A DNA stretch of 64,000 nt from Enoplolaimus lenunculus (taxonomy: Eukaryota; Nematoda; Enoplea; Enoplida; Thoracostomopsidae), in contig JASANG010002323.1 in NCBI GenBank assembly GCA_030248215.1, positions 177,020 to 241,019 on the forward strand. The letters run 5' to 3'. Under the pieces are notes generated by a model, which saw only the letters and a program-made list of their open reading frames with translations, made no database searches and had not been told where the DNA came from. Positions within the stretch are counted from its first letter, which is position 1. Each line of letters opens with the position of its first letter. A program made the position numbers and the translations under genes. Of this stretch, positions 35,385 through 47,794 are shown in pieces.

Positions 35385-35512
35385 GCCGGATATATATAAA
35401 ATAACGAAAGACGGGTTAAAAATAAATAACAATCCGTAACCGAGTAACAGAGTAGTATCCTTTGAAGAGGCCAACTAAATATCATTCTCCTCTTATTCGG
35501 GTCACTACAGTA

Positions 35513-37003
35513 AGTGAGCAACAAACGGTGCGGAACTGCAATTACGGTCAGGTCAAAAAATCAGTTTTAGCTGCCGTTCTTATCCCCTGAGAGCCAAAAC
35601 GTTTTTTTTTAATTTTTAGCAATTTAATCACTTTTTACACGATTTCTGGCAACTGAGAATCGAGGTTAGTTTTATACCAAACTTGATGATCTGCGAAAAT
35701 TCTAAATGGCCACTGAAAGGTATTTTTGAATCACAAGTGTACAATGCTGCGGACAGATTGGGCACCTGAGCCCAGGTTAAACCGCGCCACCATACAAATG
35801 ATAGATATTCTATTTGGACACAATTTGTCAACTTAAAGTATAGAGATATCTGCTAAGCATGCTTTCAAAGGTAAAATTTCAAAATACAAAAAGTATTTTC
35901 GCGCATGGCAGTTTTTGGATCCGCGGCTACCGGAAGTAAAAGCCTAAACCTAATTTTTGTCAACGCCCATTGCTTTTCGTGTATGTCGTTGTTAACACAC
36001 CAGTGCTAAATTGTGTCATGGCACTATTTTGCTAAATTATGTATTTTTGAATCCTCATTTTGAACTGAGTACGAATGTTTCAAAATTTTTGCAAAAAGTG
36101 ATGTTTTATGACTACCCCCTCTCCAATACACGACAGATAACAGTGTTTTACTCAAATTGATTTAAAAAAATTATCATTAAACACTACATCTCTGGAATGC
36201 CGAAAGAACGAGTTATGTTTAAAATTACCAAACCGCTGGTGCGTATCGTATTACACTAAGAGACCCCGCCGCAACACTAATACACGCACAACTTTTTAGA
36301 GGAGAGTTCTAAAAATGTACGTCAAAAAAGCTGTAACAAACGCGACAGCCCAGACTTCGGTTAAGGGTCGGTGCCAAAGCTAATGCGGTTTAAATCTAAT
36401 TTTACAGCTTCAAAAAACTCGAACATATAATTCCATAAATGTTTTTAAGCTGTTTTGTTCTGGACAAAGAAATCGAGTTTCACGGGTCTGCAGTGGTATA
36501 TCTAGGAATTTCTCTGAAGCGGAACTTGTACAGTATTGAATAGTGAAAAGAGTTCGCAAGCTAGATGATAAACGCAATTTTAGCATTAAAATCACAACGC
36601 GAAACTTTGCGTCATGATCACTATTTGGGTCCAAGACTTGAATAAGCCACGTTCTGTGATCCGCCCCGGACGGTTTGTGAATTAACATGGAAGAAACAAA
36701 CAGAAAACAAATGAACGCATCAGAACGTCTTGCCGATAAGATAATTAGCACAAGGAGTTGATTTACGTTTGTCAGTAGAATGATAGAGCTTGAGTTTTTA
36801 GAAAAGATGAAGTTTCTGATTTTGTCCGAATCTAGGAGGTAATTTCTAACTTTAAAAATTGAATAAGTTTAGGCTGTTGTAAACTTTTTTACATTTACGC
36901 TTGGTCTTCGGCATAAGTTTTGCCTTTTTTAACCCATAATTAAACCCTAGAGAATGTGGATATTTCAATCGAAAATTGTTTCGCAAATTTGAAGACGGAA
37001 ATG
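35513..37003. other. Intergenic, nothing assigned
   Basis: No gene or defined repeat supported on either strand. Confidence 0.35.
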
Positions 37004-37011
37004 GTACTTGC

Positions 37012-37392
37012 CGGGGTACAACCGGAGGTCTGCCTACGGCTCCGGCTCCGGCAGAAAATGGGCCTCCAATCTCCGGCTACGGCTCCGGTAGAATTTTTGC
37101 CGGAGGTTCCGGCAATTTCGGTAGTAAAATTTTCCATAATTTTGCAAAATTTATCTGTTTAGCGCGTATTGTTTTACTTTTGTCACAATTTTCGGGAAAA
37201 AATTTCCGAAATTTCACCGTGAAATTAGCGTAAAACCAAACAACTTAACAACATATTGCAGATATTGGCTAAAATTAACTGATTAACCATCATTTTTACT
37301 ACCTAATTTCGCCTCACCTCCGGCTCCGATTGCGGCAAATTTCGTTGACCTCCGACTCCGGCTCCGGCATTTTCACCTCCGTTTGCACCCTC
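37012..37392. mobile_element. hAT-like MITE B, copy 1 (381 bp)
   Basis: Perfect 8-bp duplication GTACTTGC at 37004-37011 and 37393-37400. Ends CGGGGTACAACCGGAGG and CCTCCGTTTGCACCCTC are inverted, followed inside by CGGCTCCGGC repeats on each side. An 8-bp target duplication is typical of hAT. The interior is AT-rich and non-coding. Confidence 0.85.
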
Positions 37393-37899
37393 GTACTTGC
37401 ACCAAATATCACAGAATATTGTACAAGTGTCGTAGCCCATTCTTTCCTCCAGCCCGAGATTTCCACTGAAAATTGGGGGGCTAGCACAAAATTTCCCATG
37501 GAAACATGGAGATAGCTCAAGGTTTCCCCTTTTAAAAGCTGATCCATCAGCCCGAGATTTCCCTCCGGAAAAATGGTGTTAGCCCAAGATTTCACTGCGA
37601 AAAAATGCAGCTAGCCTAAAAGATTTCCCAGTAATTTATTGTTGTAAATACTGCATACAATTATGCCAATAAGCTAAACCTATAATCACTTATCGATAAC
37701 AACTGTTACATATTTTTAAGGAAAGTTTTACCAAATATATTTAATAAAATGGATTATCGCACTCATACCGAACTTCGTGAATATTTCCGCATTGGAGGAT
37801 TATTCTAATAATCTTGGAATAGTCCAGGCGATAACGAAAAATAGAATCGCAAACGGAAACTTAGATAAAAACGCAAACAGTTTAAGCTAACAAACGACT

Positions 37900-38400
37900 A
37901 AATTTATATACAGTGTGGGAACCAATCAAAGCAGTCTGTGGTTGAAATGGATCTGATCACCAGTCCCAATTGGGCACACAGAAATTGGTACATTTGGGTA
38001 ATTGTAGATCTAGTATCAAAATTGCCAGAAGCAATACCTTTGCCAGACAAAAAGACATCAACTGTCGCGATAGCTCTCTACAATATTTTTCTGGACAAAG
38101 GTTTTCCTGCAGTCCTCTATTCTTACCAAGGCAGCGAATTTGTAAACTCAGTCATGAACGACTTGGCCCCAATTAACAACGTCGAACGGCGTTTTTCTTC
38201 ACGCTACCACCCACAGTCTCAGGGACTAGTTGTACGCTTCATTCAAAATCTGCACATTACTTTGAAAAATGGCAATCTGACTGCGACAAACATCATTAGG
38301 ACTGTTTTGACGATGAGGCACTGGTTTGCTGCAGAATCGTTCACCAAGGAGCATCAAAGACAAAGCCATTTGAGCTAATGTATGAAAAGAGTTTGCAGTT
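37900..38400 (+). mobile_element. Ty3/gypsy fossil: integrase-core fragment
   Basis: The frame at 37938-38378 reads like the core of a gypsy integrase: a VDLVSKLPEAIPLPDKK stretch, then GFPAVLYSYQGSEFVN, then SRYHPQSQG. This order (D, D, and the YHPQ block) is typical of the family. No gag, RT or LTRs were seen around it. It is an isolated, broken remnant and looks old; the number of breaks is small in the part left. Confidence 0.7.
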
Positions 38401-38968
38401 TTGAATGTTAAACCTACAGTTTACAACAGTTTTGAAGATTAAATGCACAAGTGCAACAGTTTTGAAGATTAAATGTGCAGTTTGCAGCTATTTTGAACAC
38501 TGAACACGATGCTAACAACAATGAGCGGATATCATACAATTTTATTATCTCAGGTATAGCCTCGTATTTTAGCTGAGGATTGTTTGATACTAAAATCTTT
38601 GATGGAAATCTTGAGCTAACACCATTTTTCGAGGGAACTAGATATAAAAAATTTGCCATTAAACTCAGGATATTTGTACGCATTCTGTATGACGCTCCGC
38701 CGATCCGATTCGAAACACGTTGTTCCACATATCACTACTATTCAAAATTTACGTCCTCGAATTCTGTTCATTCTAACAACACATTGAAACTAACCTTTAC
38801 CCGTGCATTCCTAAGCTATTCCTTCATTAACCATGTTTAGTGTTTTTGTTTACTTTCCTTTGTATTGTAGAGGCGCCTTTATTTACATTTTAAGAAACTC
38901 TGTTTTGATAATATATTGCGATAACACATTAGCGCATTATAACCAACATAAAATATACGTGCATAATG

Positions 38969-39143
38969 CATATGCAAATCAAAAATTGAGCAAACAACCA
39001 TCTAAACACCACCTCGCTGAGGCGAGGTCGCGGAAAAGTAGGACTTTAAGGTAGAAATATTACATATGCAAATGCAAATTAAGTTCTAAGCGAACAAACA
39101 TCTAAACACGACCTCGCTGAGCCGAAATCGCGAAAAAGTAAGA
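38969..39143. repeat. 94-bp tandem pair with ATGCAAAT and hairpin
   Basis: Two units (38969-39062, 39063-39143), each starting CATATGCAAAT (octamer ATGCAAAT). Each continues to AAACACSACCTCGCTGAG and a GGTCGCGGAAAAGTA-type end. Unit 1 can fold ACCTCGCTGAGGCGAGGT into a stem-loop; unit 2 has lost part of the stem. Confidence 0.7.
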
Positions 39144-39210
39144 GTAATTTGTTTAGTTTATTGATCTATGCGATAAATATCAAAACAGTTGAAAACCGTC
39201 ATAATTACAA

Positions 39211-39385
39211 CTAGTCTGCCTGCTTTGCGCAATGCGGAAAAGTAGCGAAAGCGCAAAAATTTCCTTGCAAAATTTATTTTCATAGAACAATGACGTGTAT
39301 TTCCTAAGAAATAATTGTTAACGAAGTAATGCTAGAAAGTTTGACCAAAATACGTATGTGGCGTGTTCCAGCTCTATTATATAGA
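39211..39385 (-). mobile_element. Small Helitron, unit 1 of tandem pair
   Basis: On the minus strand it starts TCTATATAATAGAGCTGG and ends GCAGGCAGACTAG. A hairpin (CCGCATTGCGCAAAG region) lies about 10 bp before the CTAG end. 5'-TC and hairpin-CTRR-3' without TIRs define Helitrons. The site is followed by T. Confidence 0.75.
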
Positions 39386-39558
39386 CTAGTCTGCCAGCTT
39401 TGCGCAATGTGCAAAAGTAGTATAAGGACAAAAATCTTCTTGCAAATTTTTCTTTCATAGAACAATCACGTGTTTTTCCTAAGAAATTATTGTAAACAAA
39501 GTAACGCTGGAACGTTGCCCAAAATACGTACATGGGCGTTCCAGCTTTAATATATAGA
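39386..39558 (-). mobile_element. Small Helitron, unit 2 of tandem pair
   Basis: Starts TCTATATATTAAAGCTGG at 39558, next to A, and ends CTAG at 39386, joined with no spacer to the TC of unit 1. Hairpin GCACATTGCGCAAAGC precedes the end. Confidence 0.75.
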
Positions 39559-39589
39559 TTATGGTCGTTTCAATTATAAGCAGACACAT

Positions 39590-40075
39590 AGCCAGGGGTG
39601 GTCTAGGGGATCAGCCAGAAACCCCCAATCCATGAACCAAAAAAATTTAAGACTGTTGGAAAAAACATAATACAAAATTTACGCTTAGCTTCTCGTTAAC
39701 TTCGCGTGCGATGTAAGCTTGTCAAATTTTTCGCTCACTTCGCTTGCAAACTTATAAAAACTCAATCTTTACTGTAGTTCCAGGTGGCCGAGATCGATCT
39801 CAATTGAAAGTCATGGCTACAAGTCACGTTTCTCTTTCACTTCAATTCATATTCGTTTGATGCTTAGTGTTTCTTCTTCTAATTTAAAGTCAATCAACAT
39901 TCAAATTCTTTGTATTGGCCCATAATATCAGCTCAGAGTGCTTAGGGTGTGCGGCTAAATTTTTTTCAAGAGATCCATGCATAGATTTGAGATGGCGTGC
40001 TATCTAGGTTGTTAAAGTTCTTCTAGGGTCTCAAAATTTTTCTGGGGAAAGGCTAAGGGCCCGACTTTCTGATAT
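39590..40075. repeat. Dispersed repeat C copies
   Basis: ACATAGCCAGGGGTGGTCTA near 39592, and a second stretch around 39950-40070 with CAAAATTTTTCTGGGGA and GGGCCCGAC. Same family as 26698, boundaries uncertain. Confidence 0.4.
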
Positions 40076-40286
40076 TTCACCGACGTACGTCCATATCTAT
40101 TTAAAATAGTCTTTTCGCATATTTTGTGCACAAACCTATTTCACTTTTCTTGAAGGTTTCAACATTCTTGTCTTTTTGTTGCATGTCTTTAAAAAAATTT
40201 CGGAATATTTTGAAAACAACCTAGTTAAGCATTCAGATGAAAATACATCAGGCAAGATATATAGACTAATCCCGTGGTTATATGGA

Positions 40287-43200
40287 TTAACTAGTGATTT
40301 GGGCGAGTCCATTTTCACTTCGGCGTCTTCCAGTTGTACCGAATACCTTTTGCATTAGCCGTCTTGGGCCTTTCGTGATTGATGATTGACGTCGGGCAGT
40401 GTTCGCAGGCATTGTCATTGCGAATCGGTGATTATCTTTGACCATGGTTCCTCCATTTGCGTTTTGCGCATATCTCGACTGATAGTTCTTCGTCGTGTTC
40501 TCAAAGCTAGGCTTCGCCAAATGCCGAAGTTCCAGATGTAGTTGTTGCTGATATGATTGCTCTACAGTCTGTGGTTGTCGGTCCTTCGCTAGCGGTTGCC
40601 ATCTGGGCTCGTCTTCTTCACCCCGCTTATCGTCCTTTGTACTGCTGCTTTGCTCTGATCGCCGAAACTTTTTCAATGACACCACGCGTGGTTTTTTATG
40701 ATTCGTTTGCATTTCTCTAGGACTATTTTGAACTGACCCGTTTACTCCTTCATTAGCCAGTGAAATTGTTGATGTTGTATCAGAAATATTTTCTGTTGCC
40801 TCAGTTGCCTGTTGTCCGGTATCGGAGGTTGTTCCTCCATTTGATTTTGGAACAATTTCCAACTCATCTTTAGTATCCGTTTGGTGCTCAAATTTCGATA
40901 ACGAATTTGCTAGACCCGGTCTCGCGTGTGCTCGCATTATTTCTCCGAGAGCCTTCGTTAAATTAGGATCGATTTTGCTGTAGCTCAACGACGCGTCTGA
41001 TGGTTTGTGGGTTGCCCGATTTCGACCTGGAGCCTCGTCTGACTGGCCTTTTGGTCGCCGTTCAAAGTCTCCTTGATGCCGAACGTCATTAGTCGTGGTT
41101 TCAAATTGCAGTTCAGGAGCCACAAGACACGGTGCACTGTGTTGCGGCTTTGCGTGCACAATTGTTGTGTATTGAATTTTGCGATTTCCATTGAATATAT
41201 CATCATGGGATATCTAAAAATAGTAAGGAATCACGTCATATCGCGTGTCAAACAGCGTTGTTCAAAACACTTCGGTTTACGTGGATAAATTTTAAAATTA
41301 ATTGCTAGCCGTAGTTAACCCCTTTCTCACATGAATATTTTCTATTTCCCCTGAGACCAACTTTTATGCTAGGATTCGAACTCCAGTGACTGGAGTGGAA
41401 GGCGTATACCATCACCACTCAGCTATAGGAGCTTGACGCTCGAGCCCGAGGGGGTTCTCACGTCTTGTGGTGATTTAGTACTATGTATACGTGTTGCAAT
41501 TGTTAAACACGGTGCGATATATATTATTTACCGTATATACTGCGCTGAGTTGCCTATAGCCAACTCAATGTGAGAAGGGGTTATAGATAGCAGACTGAAA
41601 ATTTTTCGCTTAAACGCTACTAAGTAAATGCTTTTTAGCGTTTCAAAACTATATTTTTCATCAATATAAAGCATTTTTCAACACGCGAAAATCGTTTTGT
41701 ATTTTGGCCAACGTACGCGTCTAAATAAGCCTGAGCATACGCCTACGCCTAGAGCCTAAGTGCAAGAATGAGTGTGTATCTAAGCCAATCCTACGCCTAA
41801 GCAAAATATTTTTCTGACGCTTAAGCCATTCCTACCCTGATATTTACTTGGGACTGTATTTTTAATACAATTTTTGACTCAAAAATATTTTTCCACCGGA
41901 TATTACAGGCAAACAAACTCAGTCTTCTTGTATAATGTCAAATGATACTAAAATTTGAAATATTACTTTGAAGCAGAATGCAGCCGGATGTATTTTCGTT
42001 TTTGTTTAAAATTAAAATAGTCTTATATTTGGTTTGGCCGAATATGTGCCGTCCGATGCACCCGGCACCGTACAGCAACGCACGTGAATTGCCGCATGAC
42101 GCCGCACAGCAATTTGTAAATAAACAGTTTCGAACCTGTGGCGCTGTTTGAACGGCCCCGTACGGCAATTACAGCGCCACTCTAACCTTAGCTGGCCTTA
42201 TATCATTGTTCGACACGCTCTTCAGTGATTGTTCGTCAACGCAACAACTACTGCAACTCCCAGTTTCAGCTGTGAAACTCGATTCTGTCCCAATGCTTTG
42301 TTCCCCGATACTCTGATCCAAGGTGACTTCGCAAGCGGACAAATTCTTCAGTTGTCGCCCGCCGTTACTTGACAGTTCGGGATGTTGTGCTCCAGTTGAT
42401 GAAGTAATATTCTCGCTTCTCGGTCGGTCAATGCTCAGTCGTGTTTGGCTATTTTCGGTTGTGTTACAGTAGAAATAATTTAGTTCTGGTTTTGTTTGAT
42501 TTCCAGTTCCTGACCCTTTGCGTCCGCTACAGTTATCTTTGCTATATTTGCGCGGCCGCCCCCCACGACGTTGGTTTACGTAGTGATGCGATCGAACAAA
42601 ACGATATGGAGTTCTTGCGGATAAATTTGGTGTAGAACGGCCTTTACCACTTTGTAGCGCTCTTTGCTTGTTTTCCAACGTTTGGTGACTCTGTTCCAGA
42701 TCGTCTTCAGTGTTGTTGAAATGAATTCTTGAGCCAGATGCTGCTTCAATCTTGTTACCATCGCCGGCTTTGATAATTTTTACGTTCGTATAGTAGTGAC
42801 AATTAGCCGGATATTGGTCCGACAAATTTTCGGCACTTTTGGTATCAGATTGGTGCGAATAGCGCATGCTGCTGTAGCCAGTAGGAAATGATCCAGTAAC
42901 ACACTTTTCCCTGGTATTCTCAACACACAATGGAAGTTTTACGTTCCAGTAGCTCGCTAAGGTGTTACTTCTCGGGCTTTTAGAACGTTCTCGATCTGTA
43001 TTGGTTGTCGAAGACTTGTGTGATGTTTCAGCAAATTCTTTATGTTCAAACGCCATAATTTTTGGGTTATTTGCAAATTTTTCACTTGCCACATCCAATT
43101 TTCTTTGCTCCAAGCCGTTTACAAAAGGTGCAACCGATTTGTAAGTACTGTGCTGTTTTGATGTTTCTGTTGCGCTGCCTTTAAAACCATGTTTGTTTCT

Positions 43201-43923
43201 GCTAGACTCGTAAAAGGTCAACAACTCATTAGCAAGCGCTCGAAGATTTCTGGGCTCGTTAACCCTGGAGTTAGGGTCAGTGGCGCGATCAAATAAATTC
43301 TGTTTTTCGGTTGTTGCTATTTGTGCTAGTGAGAAATCTGACGAACCCCTGTGTTCGACAAACCGATCAGATGAAGCCTCTACTCCGGTTAACTGATCAT
43401 CCATTGATATCCAAGTATAACGTGCCATCAAATCTTTCCGTTGGATTCTGGATTTGCCATTTTCTTTACCCTGTACCTGTTTCAAATGTTGTTCTTCCTC
43501 CGAAATATCCCGTGCTGACTCAAAATGCCCTTCAGTCAACGAACACCGCTCAAAGCTCAAATCGGTAAATTCGCTGATTGCAGTCTGACTACCAACCGAT
43601 TCGCTACTAAAGTAATTTAGGACGTCCTCATTGGTGAAATTTTTTGACATTTTTGCTGCTACTAAGTTGACATTTTCAGCTTTCCATCTTGAATCGACAT
43701 GGCAAGCTAACGATTCGGACGGCGATTTTGATGATAGTGGTACACCGACTCGCGAGAAATTGTTGTCAACTTCAGTTAACGTTTCCAACACCCCCTTCGC
43801 TGAATAATGGGATGGCTCAGATTTCGACAAACGTAGCGGACCATGACGTTCTATATCGTAGTTTGGACAGGCTTCGTTTTTTAACTTAGTGTTGTCGTTG
43901 GAAATACGCAAATTGTTCGCCAT
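40287..43923 (-). CDS. Large disordered protein with AT-hook-like motif
   Basis: Two exons. Exon 1 (43923-42187, 579 codons) begins with an ATG and ends at donor AAG|GTTAGA, phase 0. Exon 2 (41213-40287) follows acceptor TTTTTAG in phase 0 and ends in a stop, giving about 887 aa. An alternative end would be a donor at AAAAG|GTATTC near 40350. The protein is hydrophilic, rich in Ser, Asn, Glu and Lys, and lacks a signal or membrane segment. A basic patch RRGGRPRKYSKDN (about residue 450) holds the GRP core of an AT-hook, and KKPRVVSLKKFRRSE in exon 2 could be a nuclear signal. Both suggest a nuclear or chromatin protein, but no known family is recognised. An upstream exon is possible because TTCAG lies just before the ATG. 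The intron carries a P element. Confidence 0.65.
41319..41580 (-). mobile_element. MITE P copy 2, in the intron of the AT-hook gene
   Basis: CCCCTTTCTCACATG after TTAA (41315-41318) to ATGTGAGAAGGGG before TTAT. On the minus strand the tRNA-like core is clearest here: GCTCCTATAGCTGAGTGGTG, then CGCCTTCCACTCC (TCC in the anticodon position, tRNA-Gly-like), then GGAGTTCGAATCCTAGCA. Confidence 0.85.
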
Positions 43924-44639
43924 TGTAGCTGAACCTGTGGCAATGTTATTTGGTTACACGATATATCTTTAGATTTAGCCCCGACTCATTGTGACTTGCT
44001 GAGATTGTACAGATATCTATTTGAAACATAAACAAACTCTGACAATATTTTGCAGGATTGTTTAAACGAGCACATTCAACAGCGGCATAAAATTAAGCGT
44101 TTAAAAATTTCAATCTCACCCGCAATTATATTTGGCTAACTCAAGTACAATTCAAATGAAGTACTTAAAAAATGAACATTAGAGTTGTATAGAATGTGGA
44201 CATCAGCTAATCCATGTTCTCAAATGTTACATTAAATGCAAATTCTAACATTAAAAAGTTTCTGCACACTTCATGAAAATTTATGCAATTTTAGTTCTAC
44301 ATATTATACCACAATTAGCGTCAATGTACCATTTGACAGTACCTCGAGTAGAAGGATTCAAGCCGTTCCCGATTCGCGATCAATGAGAAAGAGCAGTCTT
44401 ACTGAAAAATAAAAAACTTCAATCTTTTTTGGATCTTTTCCTCGAAGAAATGGCAATACATATTAGTAGCTTTTAATACACGCATGGTACATTTCGTTTG
44501 CTGGGAAGCTCCAGGTACTCAGCCTCACAGGAAGATGCAGGCAGTGATAAACAGGCAGGTGAGAGTCGTATTCAAACTTATCCCTCTCACTCATAGAGTG
44601 TACTATGAGCAACTACATACAATAATATATGAGCATAAT
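43924..44639. other. Intergenic 5' of the AT-hook gene
   Basis: AT-rich with no defined promoter motif that I can support. Confidence 0.35.
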
Positions 44640-44845
44640 AGACGCTGTGAGCCGTGTTTAACAATTGTAACATATATGCGCAGAGCAAAATCTCCACAAG
44701 ACGTGAGAGCCCCTTCAAGCTCGAGCGTACAAGCTCCTACAGCTCAGTGGTCATCGTAAACGCCTCCCACAAGTGAGACTAGGGTTCGAATCTTACCTTG
44801 AAATTGCGTCTCATTTGAAATTGAAAATATTCATGTGAGAAAGGG
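44640..44845 (+). mobile_element. MITE P copy 3, partial, opposite orientation
   Basis: Its tRNA-like core is on the plus strand (AAGCTCCTACAGCTCAGTGG, then GGGTTCGAATCTTACC). The end ATGTGAGAAAGGG is followed by TTAA. The other end is missing. Confidence 0.75.
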
Positions 44846-44849
44846 TTAA

Positions 44850-47114
44850 ATGTAGAGATTGACTACCTCCAACGCCGAGGAGCTAGACTAAGGATTTATT
44901 GATAGGAGATACGACGTAGGCTGCGAGACCAGTCACTCACAGCCCCTAGTTGAGCTGTGAATATACCGTCGTGATAATAACAATTTTAGCAAAACTTGCA
45001 AAATATTGGGCCTCAAGTGAAGAAACTGTTACAGTGTACTAAAATCTGAACGAAGTGCGAAAAATGTTTTGAACATTTTGGACTTAAAGTAGCTAAACGG
45101 CACATATTTTAGATAATGACTAATACATTCTTCATATGCTCAAACCAATGGGGAACGGCACGCGTCACAATTCAACCTCTTTTTTGTCACCGCCCTTAAA
45201 TATTATTTCATTTGGAGAAAGTAATCTCAGAAAGCAAAAAATGTGGACGAGCGAGCGCAACCAGCGAGAAAAGTATACTGACATTTTTAGTTAACAGCTT
45301 GTTTGTTATAAGTTTTGTTGAATCTCTGAATCCATTAAAAAATAAAGCGCAGATATAATAGTGAAACAAGCTCATGCGAGCAAGAAGCCACTCAGATTTC
45401 AGAAAAACGGCCGTTTTGTCAACCAAATGGGGGTTCCGCGGTTGCCATCTCCGGATCTTGGTGTATGGGAGGGCGGCAGCCATGGCACTGCCATTTCTAC
45501 TATTTTCATACGTTAGAATGATGTCTTGCAACAGGTTTGAGTCAGTTCCACCTAGCGTAAAATTCACATACTAGCGAGTTACATTTGAGTGCATTTTATC
45601 AACATCTATAAACAGCTGCATTGCAAGAAATGTTGCACCTGCAAATTGCCACTGTAAACAGATTTTGGCTTCACGTATTTGACCAGCAATTTTAAGCATT
45701 GTTCGGCAAACTTATCAAGTATTACAATAACAAAGTAAGAAATGCAAAGCGTATATTAAACGTTTATTAACGTTTATAAAAGATCGCATAAACTAAAGCA
45801 AACATTCAAGATTACAGGAATGAACCACGTACATAAAGCAAAGAACAATTACTATACCGTTCAACAGTTTAGATACTGTGTTTACACTGTAAACGCAATT
45901 TTAGAAAAATTTATATGTTATTCTTCGCTCAGGCAAAACAGTACCGTTTCAGTCCCTGGCGGAAGCAGGCCATGTCGGCGAAGATACGGAATATCGACCG
46001 CCCTAGGATTTATTTAGAAACCAACCTATTTTACGTATTTTATCCACCGCCTTGAAAAATGCAATTCACATCACTGAACAGCGTCCTGTTCTTTAGTTAT
46101 TGCAGCCACAATTTCCGACTGTTTAACACACACGCGGAAATTCGGGTTGCCGTAACTAAAGAACCGGACGTTGTGCAGAGATGGGCATTTTCAAACTCAG
46201 CGGATGAAACTATGTAGGATAGGGTAAGTTTTGTATCAATTCTAAGGGGTCAATATTTCGTACCTTCCCCGGTATATCGGCAAAAGGGATGAATATACGG
46301 CGCCTGTCATCAAGACTGTCGGTAGAAGCGTAGTGAAACTCAAAAATTAAAATATTTACATGTTTTTTACGTTTTTTCCACCATTTTGGAAAAAAACACC
46401 AAAAAATTAGTTTTTTGTTTGCTGTTTTCCTGCGCCTAACTTTACTTTCTATGTGGGTTCCGTTTACCGTTTGCAAGTGTCAAACCGCTGTTTAGAAATT
46501 TGTGCAGCTTTACAAAAACACGCATGCTACTAATCGGCAATGTTGTAATTGTAAAACGCGCCAAATTCCCGATGTGGAAGTCAGTTTCTAGACCACGCCG
46601 CTGCCGAATACTAAAAACTATTAAAAAGCAACGAAAATACAAAAAATTAATCAAATTGTTATCACTAAACAAAACAGTATTCAATAAAATATATACATAT
46701 GTATATATATATACATATATATCAATCTGAAAGTTGTTTCAAACGAGCGTAAATGTTTAGCTTTCCAGGTCACGCGCAAAACACAAACCTTGTCTGCAGT
46801 ATATCATAAAACTATGCAGTATAGCCATCCATACTTAAATAGTTACTATTGTCTTTATTCATTTCAACACTTCTATTTTGCTTATCAAATTATATTTCAA
46901 AAGAATCGCAAAAGGTTTGACGCCGAACCTTTCAATCCGCGTTAACAGCCGTTTGCTCCAAACTCACTATACGACTGGATCCCTACATAGACAAGAAGAT
47001 TATTGGTGATTAAATTTACTTAAGTAGGGTTTGTTAGCTTTCTCAACGATTTTAATTAAAATAGTTCATCTTTTGTTGTAACCATAAAATTGAGTACATC
47101 AATGTAATATCACA
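44850..47114. other. Intergenic, mostly unassigned
   Basis: 45110-45200 resembles 21930-22020 (CATATGCTCRAACMAWTGG), so a dispersed repeat is present. A 119-codon frame at 45208-45567 (minus; MNFTLGGTDSNLLQDIILTY) is coding-like at its start but has no other support. A TATATACATATG microsatellite is at 46685-46722. Confidence 0.35.
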
Positions 47115-47492
47115 GGCCGTAATTCCGCGCAATTCACAACTGGGCCAATTCTATTGGAATTAACACTTGGGCTGGCCCAAGATAGAATTCTTTTTTCTTC
47201 AAGCAACACGCGTGGTGTGATTTGTTATTGCCGTCGATGCCAAAGTTTGGATTGGCTGGTGATATACTTTCTCTATAGTTTTGTCATGTTACCTAGTAAC
47301 CAATCAAATCGTGTACAACTTGATTATAGAGACTTTCACAATTCCGCTTTGGACTGGTTTAAAGTGAAATAGGGCGTGTCTACGGCTATGAACTAACCAA
47401 TCATAAACGTACAGCAACTAGCCCAAGCCGTAATTCCGTATTGAACTAGCCCAATTCGTAACGCTGAATTACGGATCGCACTATGACATATA
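47115..47492. mobile_element. Repeat Q, longest copy with long inverted ends
   Basis: About 75-bp imperfect inverted ends: GGCCGTAATTCCGCGCAATT, then CACTTGGGCTGGCCCAAG at the left; CTAGCCCAAGCCGTAATTCC, then GCTGAATTACGGATCGCAC at the right. The interior is non-coding. Confidence 0.65.
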
Positions 47493-47794
47493 TGTGGCAA
47501 AACGAATAAAAATAAAACAATGCGCTTAAATTCTATGCACTGGCTCACAGTATAAACGTCTTCTGGAGAATATCAAAAACGTAATTCTTTGGTTGCAGTT
47601 TTTAAAATATATACGTAGCTTTGTAAACGATAATGTCTGAAGTACGAGCAAGCAAGTACAATACAGAGGCTGCCGACCGATAACCACAAAAAATTTCTGA
47701 CGAGGATTCTCGATCTCTGAATTTGCCCATGTCCAGTGGAGCGGACTCCAGATACATGTCTTGGACCCAAAACATTAATTTCTATAAATTTTCA

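Larger units (their letters stand above)
34399..35510 (-). mobile_element. MITE A, outer copy of a three-level nest
   Basis: Bounded by TA|CTGTAGTGACCCGAATAAG and CTTATTCGGGTCACTACAG|TA. Its interior is read in the reverse orientation relative to 30119 and is split by the hAT-like element at 34709-35384. Confidence 0.85.

Noticed and set aside
36940-37233. Overlapping frames with SRSRRQTSG or GYGSGRIF runs
   Set aside because: They are translations of the CGGCTCCGG-rich end of the hAT-like MITE B.
41372-41438. Functional tRNA-Gly gene in the intron
   Set aside because: It lies inside repeat element P, is shared by all P copies, and the stems are imperfect.
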